A stretch of DNA of 64,000 nucleotides from Spinacia oleracea (GCF_020520425.1 NC_079489.1:78591310-78655309); one strand, 5' to 3'. Positions 1 through 13,350 are shown, counted from the stretch's first letter. Made by a program: numbers and translations. Notes: generated from the letters alone by a model not told the origin.

Positions 1-130
1 TACTTATAACTTCATTTTCTCTATAAAATATATAGTATGAAATCATAAAATATTGGGGTATTACAATCTACCCCCTTAAAAGAAGTTTCGTCCCGAAACT
101 TAAAGTTGAGAATTTTTTTAGGGTATTACA
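1..130 (-). repeat. LTR 0 (partial, cut by window edge)
   Basis: This matches the last 130 bp of the LTRs that follow and ends GGGTATTACA. I place the LTR end at this second TATTACA, not the one at 65, because the array's outer right edge (11418) coincides with the same second copy. Confidence 0.8.
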
Positions 131-558
131 ATCTACCCTCCTTAAAAGAAGTTTCGTCCCGAAACTTAAAATTAGAAAGATATAGAATATAAAATATACC
201 CTCTTTAAAAGAAGTATTTCCCGGAACTTAAGTTAGAAAAAATTTGTGACTTAATTTCAAAAGCTTTTAAAAAAAAACATTATACCAACTTTGCTACAAA
301 AATATTTTGGATATTACATTCTATCCCCCTTAAAAAAAAGGTAGTTCGTCCCCGAACTTAAAGCTAGTCAAATAGTCACATCACAAGGAACACATAACTA
401 ACACATAGAAAGAGATACTTTATTAAATTAAACGGCTTGTCCTATAACTTTTAAGCTTAACTCTTAGTTAGTCATTTTAATCCTAAAACTCAAACCAGAC
501 ACTGGGATATGAAGATCCCTGTGTTAATTCAAGACCGGATAGGCTCTTGATACCATTT
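131..558 (-). mobile_element. Internal domain 1 of the tandem LTR element
   Basis: 428 bp with no open frame. From left to right it holds polypurine-tract-like complements (CTACCCTCC, then two weaker variants near 200 and 330, each followed by a GAAGT/TTCGTCCC-like motif) and ends with the PBS complement at 542-555, three bases before the next LTR. The repeated tract motif suggests several polypurine-like tracts arose by local duplication. Confidence 0.8.
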
Positions 559-985
559 TGTAACACCCCCAATTTACTAACTATAAATAAATAAGAATAT
601 AAAAGACTTTATAATAACATTGCAGAAGCTTACACCTAAATCGGAGGTATCACCGCCACACTTGACCACATTGTCAAGTGCTAAGGCTTACAAAACTTAA
701 ACTATTACAACTCGGTTACTAGGTGGTCTATTTACAACTGAAAAACACTAAACTGTCATACAAGAATAAACGATAATACTGGAACTCCTTTAACTTGTAA
801 CTGCATCCTTCACGATCAATCTGCTCCAGTCAATCTTGACTGCTCACCATAGAGGACAAATTCCAAAAGGATCGTCGCAGGGCCACCATAAGAAAAAGAC
901 ATGGCCGCAAACACACATAACAAATAAACACACACGTCAGCAAAAGCTGAGTAATCATCGCTTATTGAATAACCAGACATATAAG

Positions 986-991
986 AATAAT

Positions 992-1051
<60 letters not shown>
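986..1051. repeat. (AAT)n microsatellite in LTR 1
   Basis: A trinucleotide run whose length differs in each LTR copy; equivalents lie at about 3804-3849, 6612-6694 and 9450-9514. It accounts for most length variation of the 2.8-kb period and for the poly-Asn and poly-Tyr frames read across it. Confidence 0.9.
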
Positions 1052-1149
1052 TTAACAAACACATAAGTACAAATTGATGAACAATTCTTATAAAACTAGT
1101 ACCTATAACCATAAGTAACAAGGGTTTATTGTTAATTTCTTATAAGTTC

Positions 1150-1336
1150 ACCATTAGAGGAATGTGGATCGAGTCCACCACCCAATAGTATATATTGAAC
1201 TATTGGATGTAACTACCAGAGAGATGTGGATCGCGTCCACCACCCATTAGTATATATTAAACTATTGGATGTAACCACCAGAAAAATGTGAATCTAGTCC
1301 ACCACCCAATAGTATTGAACTATTGGATGTAACCAC
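1150..1336. repeat. Three 62-bp tandem repeats with hairpin potential, in LTR 1
   Basis: Three adjacent units share a GTGGATCGAGTCCAC core and a CAATAGT/ACTATTG inverted pair. The same block recurs at about 3952-4138, 6791-6977 and 9612-9798. Units 2 and 3 carry base changes in the arms. Confidence 0.8.
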
Positions 1337-2953
1337 CAAATAGGTCTTAGTCTTTAAGTGTGCACACCCCCCCGGTGAGTGTTTTTAACTCAAAGGAGTA
1401 GATTAAGCCTAGGGTCGTGCTCATGGCTCCGACCAAATAATAAAGCACAATGTGCTATTTAAGCGGTTCATATAATATCTTAGGGAAAAAGGTATTAGAA
1501 GATGATCAATTATCATCCCAAAATAAACTACATCAATTCCCAATAGTACAATATGCATATGCTCCAAGCTTCCAAGCTTACAGCAATAATATTGTTTACC
1601 TCAACCTTCTACCCAATGTCAATTTCTCGATCAACCCCACAAAGATAGTACATTAGTACGCTAATCCTTATTAGCCAAATCATATATTTCCCTTACAGTA
1701 GTAAAACCTCAAATGAATTAGGGTAAATACCAATTGAAGAGAAACGTAAGCAAGTAATCAATAATGTAAGATAAATTGCATCATATAAGAAAACCAATAT
1801 TCTAAAGTAGATATAATCGTGCATATTAGCGAATTTAGAGCAATTTAGACACATTACAGCAAAGCAGAATACATAAACCAATAGCATACGCATTACACAA
1901 AATAATGAATAAATACGAATAACTCGTAGAATAACACGATAGACTAGGTGCGTGTGATTACAATTAACATATACAGATAATTCGAATAGACTAAGTATGT
2001 GTGATTATAACTAATAATATACAAAAGGGACTAAGCATGATTAGTAACTACTAATTAATAAAGCCAAGAAACTCTATAACGATCTAAAACTCTAGAATAT
2101 ATAGATTGACTTAATCCAAATTTCCAATATCAATCCACAAATAAACTAGACCCTTAGATATCTAAACATATACAAAATAACAGTGACTAATATAATAAGA
2201 AATCTAAATCAACAATATTATTCATGAGTTGAGCATTTATCTAATACACGTTATCACATTATTCACTTATAATAAGACATAAAATTTATACTATATATAA
2301 CAAACAACTCCAAAGACCTATACATAATTATATATAATAATCAATACTTAATTACGAATAATTTAAAGAAACTACGTGTGCGTGATTACCTTCCAATGAT
2401 TATTTATACTCAAAATATCCGATCAGGTCAAAGAATCGGGTAAAAGGCTAATTGCGGCTATTGTTTTTAGTTGATAAAACTCATGTTTTGGTTGATTATG
2501 TGAGGTCTAATCATGAGTTTGCAAATTTGGGATTAACACTAAATATCAAAATGGATTTCATGTGATAAAAAGGTGCGCATGAACAATGGCAGTAGGACTC
2601 TTGAGTTTAATGCTCATTGGTCAACTAACACAAGGCTCTGGAGGGAGAAATAGAAATACGGCTGAGGCAACATACCCATCTTTGTTTTTTTTTTACAAAA
2701 CAATTAGGGTTTATGGGTATTTATAACTCCCCACAAGAGTCCTACTAATAATAAAATAGTGTTTTAAATTTTCTGAATAAAATATTAAAAGAGACTAACT
2801 AAAAAGGAAATATCGTTTAGTAATACTTATAACTTCATTTTCTCTATAAAATATATAGTATGAAATCATAAAATATTGGGGTATTACAATCTACCCCCTT
2901 AAAAGAAGTTTCGTCCCGAAACTTAAAGTTGAGAATTTTTTTAGGGTATTACA

Positions 2954-3380
2954 ATCTACCCTCCTTAAAAGAAGTTTCGTCCTGAAACTTAAAATTAGAA
3001 AGATATAGAATATAAAATATACCCTCTTTAAAAGAAGTATTTCCCGGAACTTAAGTTAGAAAAAATTTGTGACTTAATTTCAAAAGCTTTTAAAAAAAAC
3101 ATTATACCAACTTTGCTACAAAAATATTTTGGATATTACATTCTATCCCCCTTAAAAAAAAGGTAGTTCGTCCCCGAACTTAAAGCTAGTCAAATAGTCA
3201 CATCACAAGGAACACATAACTAACACATAGAAAGAGATACTTTATTAAATTAAACGGCTTGTCCTATAACTTTTAAGCTTAACTCTTAGTTAGTCATTTT
3301 AATCCTAAAACTCAAACCAGACACTGGGATATGAAGATCCCTGTGTTAATTCAAGACCGGATAGGCTCTTGATACCATTT
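2954..3380 (-). mobile_element. Internal domain 2 of the tandem LTR element
   Basis: 427 bp, nearly identical to domain 1. The PBS complement (GGCTCTTGATACCA) ends three bases before the LTR at 3381. No coding potential. Confidence 0.8.
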
Positions 3381-3813
3381 TGTAACACCCCCAATTTACT
3401 AACTATAAATAAATAAGAATATAAAAGACTTTATAATAACATTGCGGAAGCTTACACCTAAATCGGAGGTATCACCGCCACACTTGACCACATTGTCAAG
3501 TGCTAAGGCGTACAAAACTTAAACTATTACAACTCGGTTACTAGGTGGTCTATTTCTAACTGAAAAACACTAAACTGTCATACAAGAATAAACGATAATA
3601 CTGGAACTCCTTTAACTTGTAACTGCATCCTTCACGATCAATCTGCTTCAGTCAATCTTGACTGCTCACCATAGAGGACAAATTCCAAAAGGATCGTCGC
3701 AGGGCCACCATAAGAAAAAGACATGGCCGCAAACACACATAACAAATAAACACACACGTCAGCAAAAGCTGAGTAATCATCGCTTATTGAATAACCAGAC
3801 ATATAAGAATAAT

Positions 3814-3849
<36 letters not shown>

Positions 3850-5759
3850 TTAACAAACACATAAGTACAAATTGATGAACAATTCTTATAAAACTAGTAC
3901 CTATAACCATAAGTAACAAGGGTTTATTGTTAATTTCTTATAAGTTCACCATTAGAGGAATGTGGATCGAGTCCACCACCCAATAGTATATATTGAACTA
4001 TTGGATGTAACTACCAGAGAGATGTGGATCGCGTCCACCACCCATTAGTATATATTAAACTATTGGATGTAACCACCAGAAAAATGTGAATCTAGTCCAC
4101 CACCCAATAGTATTGAACTATTGGATGTAACCACCAAATAGGTCTTAGTCTTTAAGTGTGCACACCCCCCCCCCCCCCCGGTGAGTGTTTTTAACTCAAA
4201 GGAGTAGATTAAGCCTAGGGTCGTGCTCATGGCTCCGACCAAATAATAAAGCACAATGTGCTATTTAAGCGGTTCATATAATATCTTAGGGAGAAAGGTA
4301 TTAGAAGATGATCAATTATCATCCCAAAATAAACTACATCAATTCCCAATAGTACAATATGCATATGCTCCAAGCTTCCAAGCTTACAGCAATACTATTG
4401 TTTACCTCAACCTTCTACCCAATGTCAATTTCTCGATCAACCCCACAAAGATAGTACATTAGTACGCTAATCCTTATTAGCCAAATCATATATTTCCCTT
4501 ACAGTAGTAAAACCTCAAATGAATTAGGGTAAATACCAATTGAAGAGAAACGTAAGCAAGTAATCAATAATGTAAGATAAATTGCATCATATAAGAAAAC
4601 CAATATTCTAAAGTAGATATAATCGTGCATATTAGCGAATTTAGAGCAATTTAGACACATTACAGCAAAGCAGAATACATAAACCAATAGCATACGCATT
4701 ACACAAAATAATGAATAAATACGAATAACTCGTAGAATAACACGATAGACTAGGTGCGTGTGATTACAATTAACATATACAGATAATTCGAATAGACTAA
4801 GTATGTGTGATTATAACTAATAATATACAAAAGGGACTAAGCGTGATTAGTAACTACTAATTAATAAAGCCAAGAAACTCTATAACGATCTAAAACTCTA
4901 GAATATATAGATTGACTTAATCCAAATTTCCAATATCAATCCACAAATAAACTAGACCCTTAGATATCTAAACATATACAAAATAACAGTGACTAATATA
5001 ATAAGAAATCTAAATCAACAATATTATTCATGAGTTGAGCATTTATCTAATACACGTTATCACATTATTCACTTATAATAAGACATAAAATTTATACTAT
5101 ATATAACAAACAACTCCAAAGACCTATACATAATTATATATAATAATCAATACTTAATTACGAATAATTTAAAGAAACTACGTGTGCGTGATTACCTTCC
5201 AATGATTATTTATACTCAAAATATCCGATCAGGTCAAAGAATCGGGTAAAAGGCTAATTGCGGCTATTGTTTTTAGTTGATAAAACTCATGTTTTGGTTG
5301 ATTATGTGAGGTCTAATCATGAGTTTGCAAATTTGGGATTAACACTAAATATCAAAATGGATTTCATGTGATAAAAAGGTGCGCATGAACAATGGCAGTA
5401 GGACTCTTGAGTTTAATGCTCATTGGTCAACTAACACAAGGCTCTGGAGGGAGAAATAGAAATACGGCTGAGGCAACATACCCATCTTTGTTTTTTTTTT
5501 ACAAAACAATTAGGGTTTATGGGTATTTATAACTCCCCACAAGAGTCCTACTAATAATAAAATAGTGTTTTAAATTTTCTGAATAAAATATTAAAAGAGA
5601 CTAACTAAAAAGGAAATATCGTTTAGTAATACTTATAACTTCATTTTCTCTATAAAATATATAGTATGAAATCATAAAATATTGAGGTATTACAATCTAC
5701 CCCCTTAAAAGAAGTTTCGTCCCGAAACTTAAAGTTGAGAATTTTTTTAGGGTATTACA
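3381..5759 (-). repeat. LTR 2
   Basis: About 2379 bp with the same termini. It has the shortest AAT tract and a C homopolymer expanded to 15 at 4165-4179 (6-7 in the other copies). Confidence 0.85.
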
Positions 5760-6186
5760 ATCTACCCTCCTTAAAAGAAGTTTCGTCCCGAAACTTAAAA
5801 TTAGAAAGATATAGAATATAAAATATACCCTCTTTAAAAGAAGTATTTCCCGGAACTTAAGTTAGAAAAAATTTGTGACTTAATTTCAAAAGCTTTTAAA
5901 AAAAAACATTATACCAACTTTGCTACAAAAATATTTTGGATATTACATTCTATCCCCTTAAAAAAAAGGTAGTTCGTCCCCGAACTTAAAGCTAGTCAAA
6001 TAGTCACATCACAAGGAACACATAACTAACACATAGAAAGAGATACTTTATTAAATTAAACGGCTTGTCCTATAACTTTTAAGCTTAACTCTTAGTTAGT
6101 CATTTTAATCCTAAAACTCAAACCAGACACTGGGATATGAAGATCCCTGTGTTAATTCAAGACCGGATAGGCTCTTGATACCATTT
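5760..6186 (-). mobile_element. Internal domain 3 of the tandem LTR element
   Basis: 427 bp, same layout as domains 1 and 2, with small length differences in A runs. Non-coding. Confidence 0.8.
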
Positions 6187-6612
6187 TGTAACACCCCCAA
6201 TTTACTAACTATAAATAAATAAGAATATAAAAGACTTTATAATAACATTGCGGAAGCTTACACCTAAATCGGAGGTATCACCGCCACACTTGACCACATT
6301 GTCAAGTGCTAAGGCTTACAAAACTTAAACTATTACAACTCGGTTACTAGGTGGTCTATTTACAACTGAAAAACACTAAACTGTCATACAAGAATAAACG
6401 ATAATACTGGAACTCCTTTAACTTGTAACTGCATCCTTCACGATCAATCTGCTCCAGTCAATCTTGACTGCTCACCATAGAGGACAAATTCCAAAAGGAT
6501 CGTCGCAGGGCCACCATAAGAAAAAGACATGGCCGCAAACACACATAACAAATAAACACACACGTCAGCAAAAGCTGAGTAATCATCGCTTATTGAATAA
6601 CCAGACATATAA

Positions 6613-6694
<82 letters not shown>

Positions 6695-8597
6695 TTAACA
6701 AACACATAAGTACAAATTGATGAACAATTCTTATAAAACTAGTACCTATAACCATAAGTAACAAGGGTTTATTGTTAATTTCTTATAAGTTCACCATTAG
6801 AGGAATGTGGATCGAGTCCACCACCCAATAGTATATATTGAACTATTGGATGTAACTACCAGAGAGATGTGGATCGCGTCCACCACCCATTAGTATATAT
6901 TAAACTATTGGATGTAACCACCAGAAAAATGTGAATCTAGTCCACCACCCAATAGTATTGAACTATTGGATGTAACCACCAAATAGGTCTTAGTGTTTAA
7001 GTGTGCACACCCCCCCGGTGAGTGTTTTTAACTCAAAGGAGTAGATTAAGCCTAGGGTCGTGCTCATGGCTCCGACCAAATAATAAAGCACAATGTGCTA
7101 TTTAAGCGGTTCATATAATATCTTAGGGAGAAAGGTATTAGAAGATGATCAATTATCATCCCAAAATAAACTACATCAATTCCCAATAGTACAATATGCA
7201 TATGCTCCAAGATTCCAAGCTTACAGCAATACTATTGTTTACCTCAACCTTCTACCCAATGTCAATTTCTCGATCAACCCCACAAAGATAGTACATTAGT
7301 ACGCTAATCCTTATTAGCCAAATCATATATTTCCCTTACAGTAGTAAAACCTCAAATGAATTAGGGTAAATACCAATTGAAGAGAAACGTAAGCAAGTAA
7401 TCAATAATGTAAGATAAATTGCATCATATAAGAAAACCAATATTCTAAAGTAGATATAATCGTGCATATTAGCGAATTTAGAGAAATTTAGACACATTAC
7501 AGCAAAGCAGAATACATAAACCAATAGCATACGCATTACACAAAATAATGAATAAATACGAATAACTCGTAGAATAACACGATAGACTAGGTGCGTGTGA
7601 TTACAATTAACATATACAGATAATTCGAATAGACTAAGTATGTGTGATTATAACTAATAATATACAAAAGGGACTAAGCGTGATTAGTAACTACTAATTA
7701 ATAAAGCCAAGAAACTCTATAACGATCTAAAACTCTAGAATATATAGATTGACTTAATCCAAATTTCCAATATCAATCCACAAATAAACTAGACCCTTAG
7801 ATATCTAAACATATACAAAATAACAGTGACTAATATAATAAGAAATCTAAATCAACAATATTATTCATGAGTTGAACATTTATCTAATACACGTTATCAC
7901 ATTATTCACTTATAATAAGACATAAAATTTATACTATATATAACAAACAACTCCAAAGACCTATACATAATTATATATAATAATCAATACTTAATTACGA
8001 ATAATTTAAAGAAACTACGTGTGCGTGATTACCTTCCAATGATTATTTATACTCAAATATCCGATCAGGTCAAAGAATCGGGTAAAAGGCTAATTGCGGC
8101 TATTGTTTTTAGTTGATAAAACTCATGTTTTGGTTGATTATGTGAGGTCTAATCATGAGTTTGCAAATTTGGGATTAACACTAAATATCAAAATGGATTT
8201 CATGTGATAAAAAGGTGCGCATGAACAATGGCAGTAGGACTCTTGAGTTTAATGCTCATTGGTCAACTAACACAAGGCTCTGGAGGGAGAAATAGAAATA
8301 CGGCTGAGGCAACATACCCATCTTTGTTTTTTTTTTTACAAAACAATTAGGGTTTATGGGTATTTATAACTCCCCACAAGAGTCCTACTAATAATAAAAT
8401 AGTGTTTTAAATTTTCTGAATAAAATATTAAAAGAGACTAACTAAAAAGGAAATATCGTTTAGTAATACTTATAACTTCATTTTCTCTATAAAATATATA
8501 GTATGAAATCATAAAATATTGGGGTATTACAATCTACCCCCCTTAAAAGAAGTTTCGTCCCGAAACTTAAAGTTGAGAATTTTTTTAGGGTATTACA
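6187..8597 (-). repeat. LTR 3
   Basis: About 2411 bp with the same termini. It has the longest AAT tract (about 6612-6694), which makes this the longest copy. Confidence 0.85.
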
Positions 8598-9026
8598 ATC
8601 TACCCTCCTTAAAAGAAGTTTCGTCCCGAAACTTAAAATTAGAAAGATATAGAATATAAAATATACCCTCTTTAAAAGAAGTATTTCCCGGAACTTAAGT
8701 TAGAAAAAATTTGTGACTTAATTTCAAAAGCTTTTAAAAAAAAAACATTATACCAACTTTGCTACAAAAATATTTTGGATATTACATTCTATCCCCCTTA
8801 AAAAAAAGGTAGTTCGTCCCCGAACTTAAAGCTAGTCAAATAGTCACATCACAAGGAACACATAACTAACACATAGAAAGAGATACTTTATTAAATTAAA
8901 CGGCTTGTCCTATAACTTTTAAGCTTAGCTCTTAGTTAGTCATTTTTATCCTAAAACTCAAACCAGACACTGGGATATGAAGATCCCTGTGTTAATTCAA
9001 GACCGGATAGGCTCTTGATACCATTT
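8598..9026 (-). mobile_element. Internal domain 4 of the tandem LTR element
   Basis: 429 bp, same layout as the other internal domains, non-coding. Confidence 0.8.
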
Positions 9027-9451
9027 TGTAACACCCCCAATTTACTAACTATAAATAAATAAGAATATAAAAGACTTTATAATAACATTGCGGAAGCTTA
9101 CACCTAAATCGGAGGTATCACCGCCACACTTGACCACATTGTCAAGTGCTAAGGCTTACAAAACTTAAACTATTACAACTCGGTTACTAGGTGGTCTATT
9201 TACAACTGAAAAACACTAAACTGTCATACAAGAATAAACGATAATACTGGAACTCCTTTAACTTGTAACTGCATCCTTCACGATCAATCTGCTCCAGTCA
9301 ATCTTGACTGCTCACCATAGAGGACAAATTCCAAAAGGATCGTCGCAGGGCCACCATAAGGAAAAGACATGGCCGCAAACACACATAACAAATAAACACA
9401 CACGTCAGCAAAACCTGAGTAATCATCGCTTATTGAATAACCAGACATATG

Positions 9452-9515
<64 letters not shown>

Positions 9516-11418
9516 TTAACAAACACATAAGTACAAATTGATGAATAATTCTTATAAAACTAGTACCTATAACCATAAGTAACAAGGGTTTATTGTTAAT
9601 TTCTTATAAGTTCACCATTAGAGGAATGTGGATCGAGTCCACCACCCAATAGTATATATTGAACTATTGGATGTAACTACCAGAGAGATGTGGATCGCGT
9701 CCACCACCCATTAGTATATATTAAACTATTGGATGTAACCACCAGAAAAATGTGAATCTAGTCCACCACCCAATAGTATTGAACTATTGGATGTAACCAC
9801 CAAATAGGTCTTAGTCTTTAAGTGTGCACACCCCCCGGTGAGTGTTTTTAACTCAAAGGAGTAGATTAAGCCTAGGGTCGTGCTCATGGCTCCGACCAAA
9901 TAATAAAGCACAATGTGCTATTTAAGCGGTTCATATAATATCTTAGGGAGAAAGGTATTAGAAGATGATCAATTATCATCCCAAAATAAACTACATCAAT
10001 TCCCAATAGTACAATATGCATATGCTCCAAGCTTCCAAGCTTACAGCAATAATATTGTTTACCTCAACCTTCTACCCAATGTCAATTTCTCGATCAACCC
10101 CACAAAGATAGTACATTAGTACGCTAATCCTTATTAGCCAAATCATATATTTCCCTTACAGTAGTAAAACCTCAAATAAATTAGGGTAAATACCAATTGA
10201 AGAGAAACGTAAGCAAGTAATCAATAATGTAAGATAAATTGCATCATATAAGAAAACCAATATTCTAAAGTAGATATAATCGTGCATATTAGCGAATTTA
10301 GAGCAATTTAGACACATTACAGCAAAGCAGAATACATAAACCAATAGCATACGCATTACACAAAATAATGAATAAATACGAATAACTCGTAGAATAACAC
10401 GATAGACTAGGTGCGTGTGATTACAATTAACATATACAGATAATTCTAATAGACTAAGTATGTGTGATTATAACTAATAATATACAAAAGGGACTAAGCG
10501 TGATTAGTAACTACTAATTAATAAAGCCAAGAAACTCTATAACGATCTAAAACTCTAGAATATATAGATTGACTTAATCCAAATTTCCAATATCAATCCA
10601 CAAATAAACTAGACACTTAGATATCTAAACATATACAAAATAACAGTGACTAATATAATAAGAAATCTAAATCAACAATATTATTCATGAGTTGAGCATT
10701 TATCTAATACACGTTATCACATTATTCACTTATAATAAGACATAAAATTTATACTACATATAACAAACAACTCCAAAGGCCTATACATAATTATATATAA
10801 TAATCAATACTTAATTACGAATAATTTAAAGAAACTACGTGTGCGTGATTACCTTCCAATGATTATTTATACTCAAAATATCCGATCAGGTCAAAGAATC
10901 GGGTAAAAGGCTAATTGCGGCTATTGTTTTTAGTTGATAAAACTCATGTTTTGGTTGATTATGTGAGGTCTAATCATGAGTTTGCAAATTTGGGATTAAC
11001 ACTAAATATCAAAATGGATTTCATGTGATAAAAAGGTGCGCATGAACAATGGCAGTAGGACTCTTGAGTTTAATGCTCATTGGTCAACTAACACAAGGCT
11101 CTGGAGGGAGAAATAGAAAGACGGCTGAGGCAACATACCCATCTTTGTTGTTTTTTTTTACAAAACAATTAGGGTTTATGGGTATTTATAACTCCCCACA
11201 AGAGTCCTACTAATAATAAAATAGTGTTTTAAATTTTCTGAATAAAATATTAAAAGAGACTAACTAAAAAGGAAATATCGTTTAGTAATACTTATAACTT
11301 CATTTTCTCTATAAAATATATAGTATGAAATCATAAAATATTGGGGTATTACAATCTACCCCCTTAAAAGAAGTTTCATCCCGAAACTTAAAGTTGAGAA
11401 TTTTTTTAGGGTATTACA
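9027..11418 (-). repeat. LTR 4 (outer, right-hand LTR of the array)
   Basis: About 2392 bp. Homology to the array stops exactly at GGGTATTACA (11418), followed by unrelated ATTAG. That edge defines the true LTR terminus. The AAT tract is interrupted in this copy (ATAATATAATAATAA), and other private changes occur. Confidence 0.85.
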
Positions 11419-13350
11419 ATTAGCCTCTTTTTACTAGTTATGGAGTCGCCATTTAATTTTACAAAACTAACAAAACCCCGTTATTGTGATACGTGCGTAA
11501 AAGCTAGTGAGACCCAGGCACACGTATTTGACCACAACGGCCTTAGATTCCCTTGGTATCCCTGGTGTTGAGATCACTCAACATACATCCGGCGGAGTAG
11601 AGATTGAGGGTTCGGGGGACATTTACTAATACGGGGAGTGCCCAATATTAGCCCATGAAGCAGTCCTTGCTAGTTCAATGTAACAAGACGGGACATGCGT
11701 TTAGACAACATTACTAATCTGAGTTGCTTTTAATGCACGAATATTAACAAGCGATCGTCAAAGGGTGATTTAGATTGATTTAAGGTACCTAACAATAATC
11801 CGTATTGTCCAAAGATTATCTTATTAGGTGTGATAATTAATCAAATTATGTTTGACATATTTATAATGGTGATTAAAGCGATAAACAGATCTGGCACGTT
11901 ACAATATAGCTGGTCCTTACTAGGTCAATGTAACGAGACAGGTACATTACTAATATGACTTGCTTTTAATACACGAATATTAACAAACGATTGTCAAAAG
12001 GTGATTTAGATTGATTTAAGGTACCTAACAATAATCTGTATTGTCCAAAGATTATCTTATTAGGCGTGATAATTAATCAAATTAGGTTTGACATATTTAT
12101 AATGGTGATTAAAGCGATAAACAGATCTGGCACGTTACAATATAGTTTATGCTATATTACGGTTCTCAGGAACTAACCACTTGGCTTTACTCGCTTTCCT
12201 TTTATTCAACGAACGTTCCTCGATTTGAATAGACTCTTGAGCAGGATCTAGACTTAATTCGGGCACTTATACGGACAGCGTTCCGCTTAACAAGAGTTAA
12301 GACGGCGGAACTACCAGACGTATAGAGAGATTATAAGGACGTACAGGGACCTTTGGCTTAGGCTTAGAGCTTGTGGGTAGTATTAGAAAATGAATTGGTT
12401 CCCCTTACTCGGCCGTTTTTGACGCCCTATTTAAAGGAATTAGGCCTCGTTTGAGATGAGAATGTTAGAATTTGAGATGCGCTGAAAAGCACTTAGGCGC
12501 AAAGAACATTTCGCGCGTGGCACCTGGGCATGAGAAATTTCTCACGCTCAGGAGCTAGCGCCAGATTCGTTCAGCATTTGAGTTTGAATCATATTAGGAT
12601 CGTCGCGTGAGAATATTGTTGTGCATGAGCTTTTGTGCGAGTGATTAGTTGCATTGGACCCTAGGCGCAAGACATTTCTTGTGCACAAAATCAATTTTCA
12701 TGTGTTTTCCCGACTTTCTGATTTAAATTCGTTTTTTATGTCGTATTAAACTCTTTTAGTCATTGTTTTCTAATTTTATTCAAATAAAACTCTATTTAAT
12801 CCCTTTTCTATAATTTTAGGATTCTAGGAATTTAATCGGAAGACAATTAGAATTCCTTAATGCTTTTCAATATTTTCTTAGGATTCTGATTGGAATGCAA
12901 CTAAAATTCCTATAAGTCCTAGAATTTTAATTGGAATGCCATTAAAACTCCATTGACGCAAATCTATCTCGGACGGCTTACTATTTTTAGCAGGCACTTA
13001 TAAGGCAGATACTATAAATAGTAGTTACTATAAATAAAAACTTAGGGTTTGGGTAATTGAGTCAGTTTGCTTAGTACACTCGTTGTTTAGGAATGCGTTT
13101 GTCAAGTGATCATTTTGTTTCATCATCAAACTTATCGCTTATAGCTGTAGACCAAATGTAGGCGTCTACACTAACTTCCTATCAAGTTTAATACGAAAGT
13201 CACTAGCTAGGAAATAGATCATAGCTCAAATGTCACTAAATGTTAATTAAAGTCGAAAGTCATTGACACCTATTCAATTGTGTTGTTTTTCCCAAAACCA
13301 ATATCTTTCTCTTCTTTCTTTCTTTCTTTTTCGGTCCACATCGTCAAACC
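11419..13350. other. Non-coding repetitive sequence, class uncertain
   Basis: No open frame of note. It starts near a GGAGTCGCCA motif that I associate with LTR or leader regions of large plant gypsy elements, but no primer site, polypurine tract or matching second LTR is visible. It contains a 250-bp tandem duplication and pyrimidine-rich CTTTCTTT runs near 13300-13330. Most likely a transposon remnant. Confidence 0.4.
11663..12145. repeat. Diverged tandem duplication, period 250 bp
   Basis: 11663-11912 and 11913-12145 align along their length: both start GTCCTT, share AGGTACCTAACAATAATC and end with ATCTGGCACGTTACAATATAG. The copies differ at scattered bases and a small indel, so the duplication is old. 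Confidence 0.8.

Larger units (their letters stand above)
559..2953 (-). repeat. LTR 1
   Basis: About 2395 bp, TGTAACACCC to GGGTATTACA. It holds an (AAT)n tract at 986-1051, three 62-bp repeats at 1150-1336 and a short C tract near 1367. A 68-codon frame at 1450-1656 recurs in all copies, but the copies are too recent for that to mean selection. Confidence 0.85.
1..11418 (-). mobile_element. Tandem array of a short-internal-domain LTR retrotransposon
   Basis: The same sequence recurs with a period of 2.81-2.84 kb (anchor points 1, 2824, 5630, 8467, 11289), nearly identical between copies. Each period is one LTR of about 2.4 kb (TGTAACACCC to GGGTATTACA on +) and one internal domain of about 428 bp. 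Next to each LTR start, after a 3-bp spacer, lies the complement of TGGTATCAAGAGCC, a near match to the plant initiator-Met-tRNA primer site (PBS). Next to each LTR end is a pyrimidine run, the complement of a polypurine tract. Orientation is therefore minus. There is no gag or pol, so the element is non-autonomous. The array continues past the left edge. Adjacent units share LTRs, as expected from unequal recombination between LTRs of a single insertion. Similar terminal sequences occur in Ty3/gypsy elements at 46081 and 63260, which suggests a gypsy origin. Confidence 0.9.

Noticed and set aside
1150-1336. Short repeats considered as a CRISPR array
   Set aside because: Three adjacent 62-bp units without unique spacers, in a plant LTR.
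1450-1656. 68-codon frame (MCYLSGSYNILG...) present in all four array periods, also at 4256, 7093 and 9913
   Set aside because: The whole period is nearly identical in DNA, so conservation of the frame is no evidence of selection. It lies inside an LTR and has no known motif.
6444-6764. Frames with long Asn or Tyr/Leu runs
   Set aside because: They come from the (AAT)n microsatellite read in different frames; the run length changes between copies.
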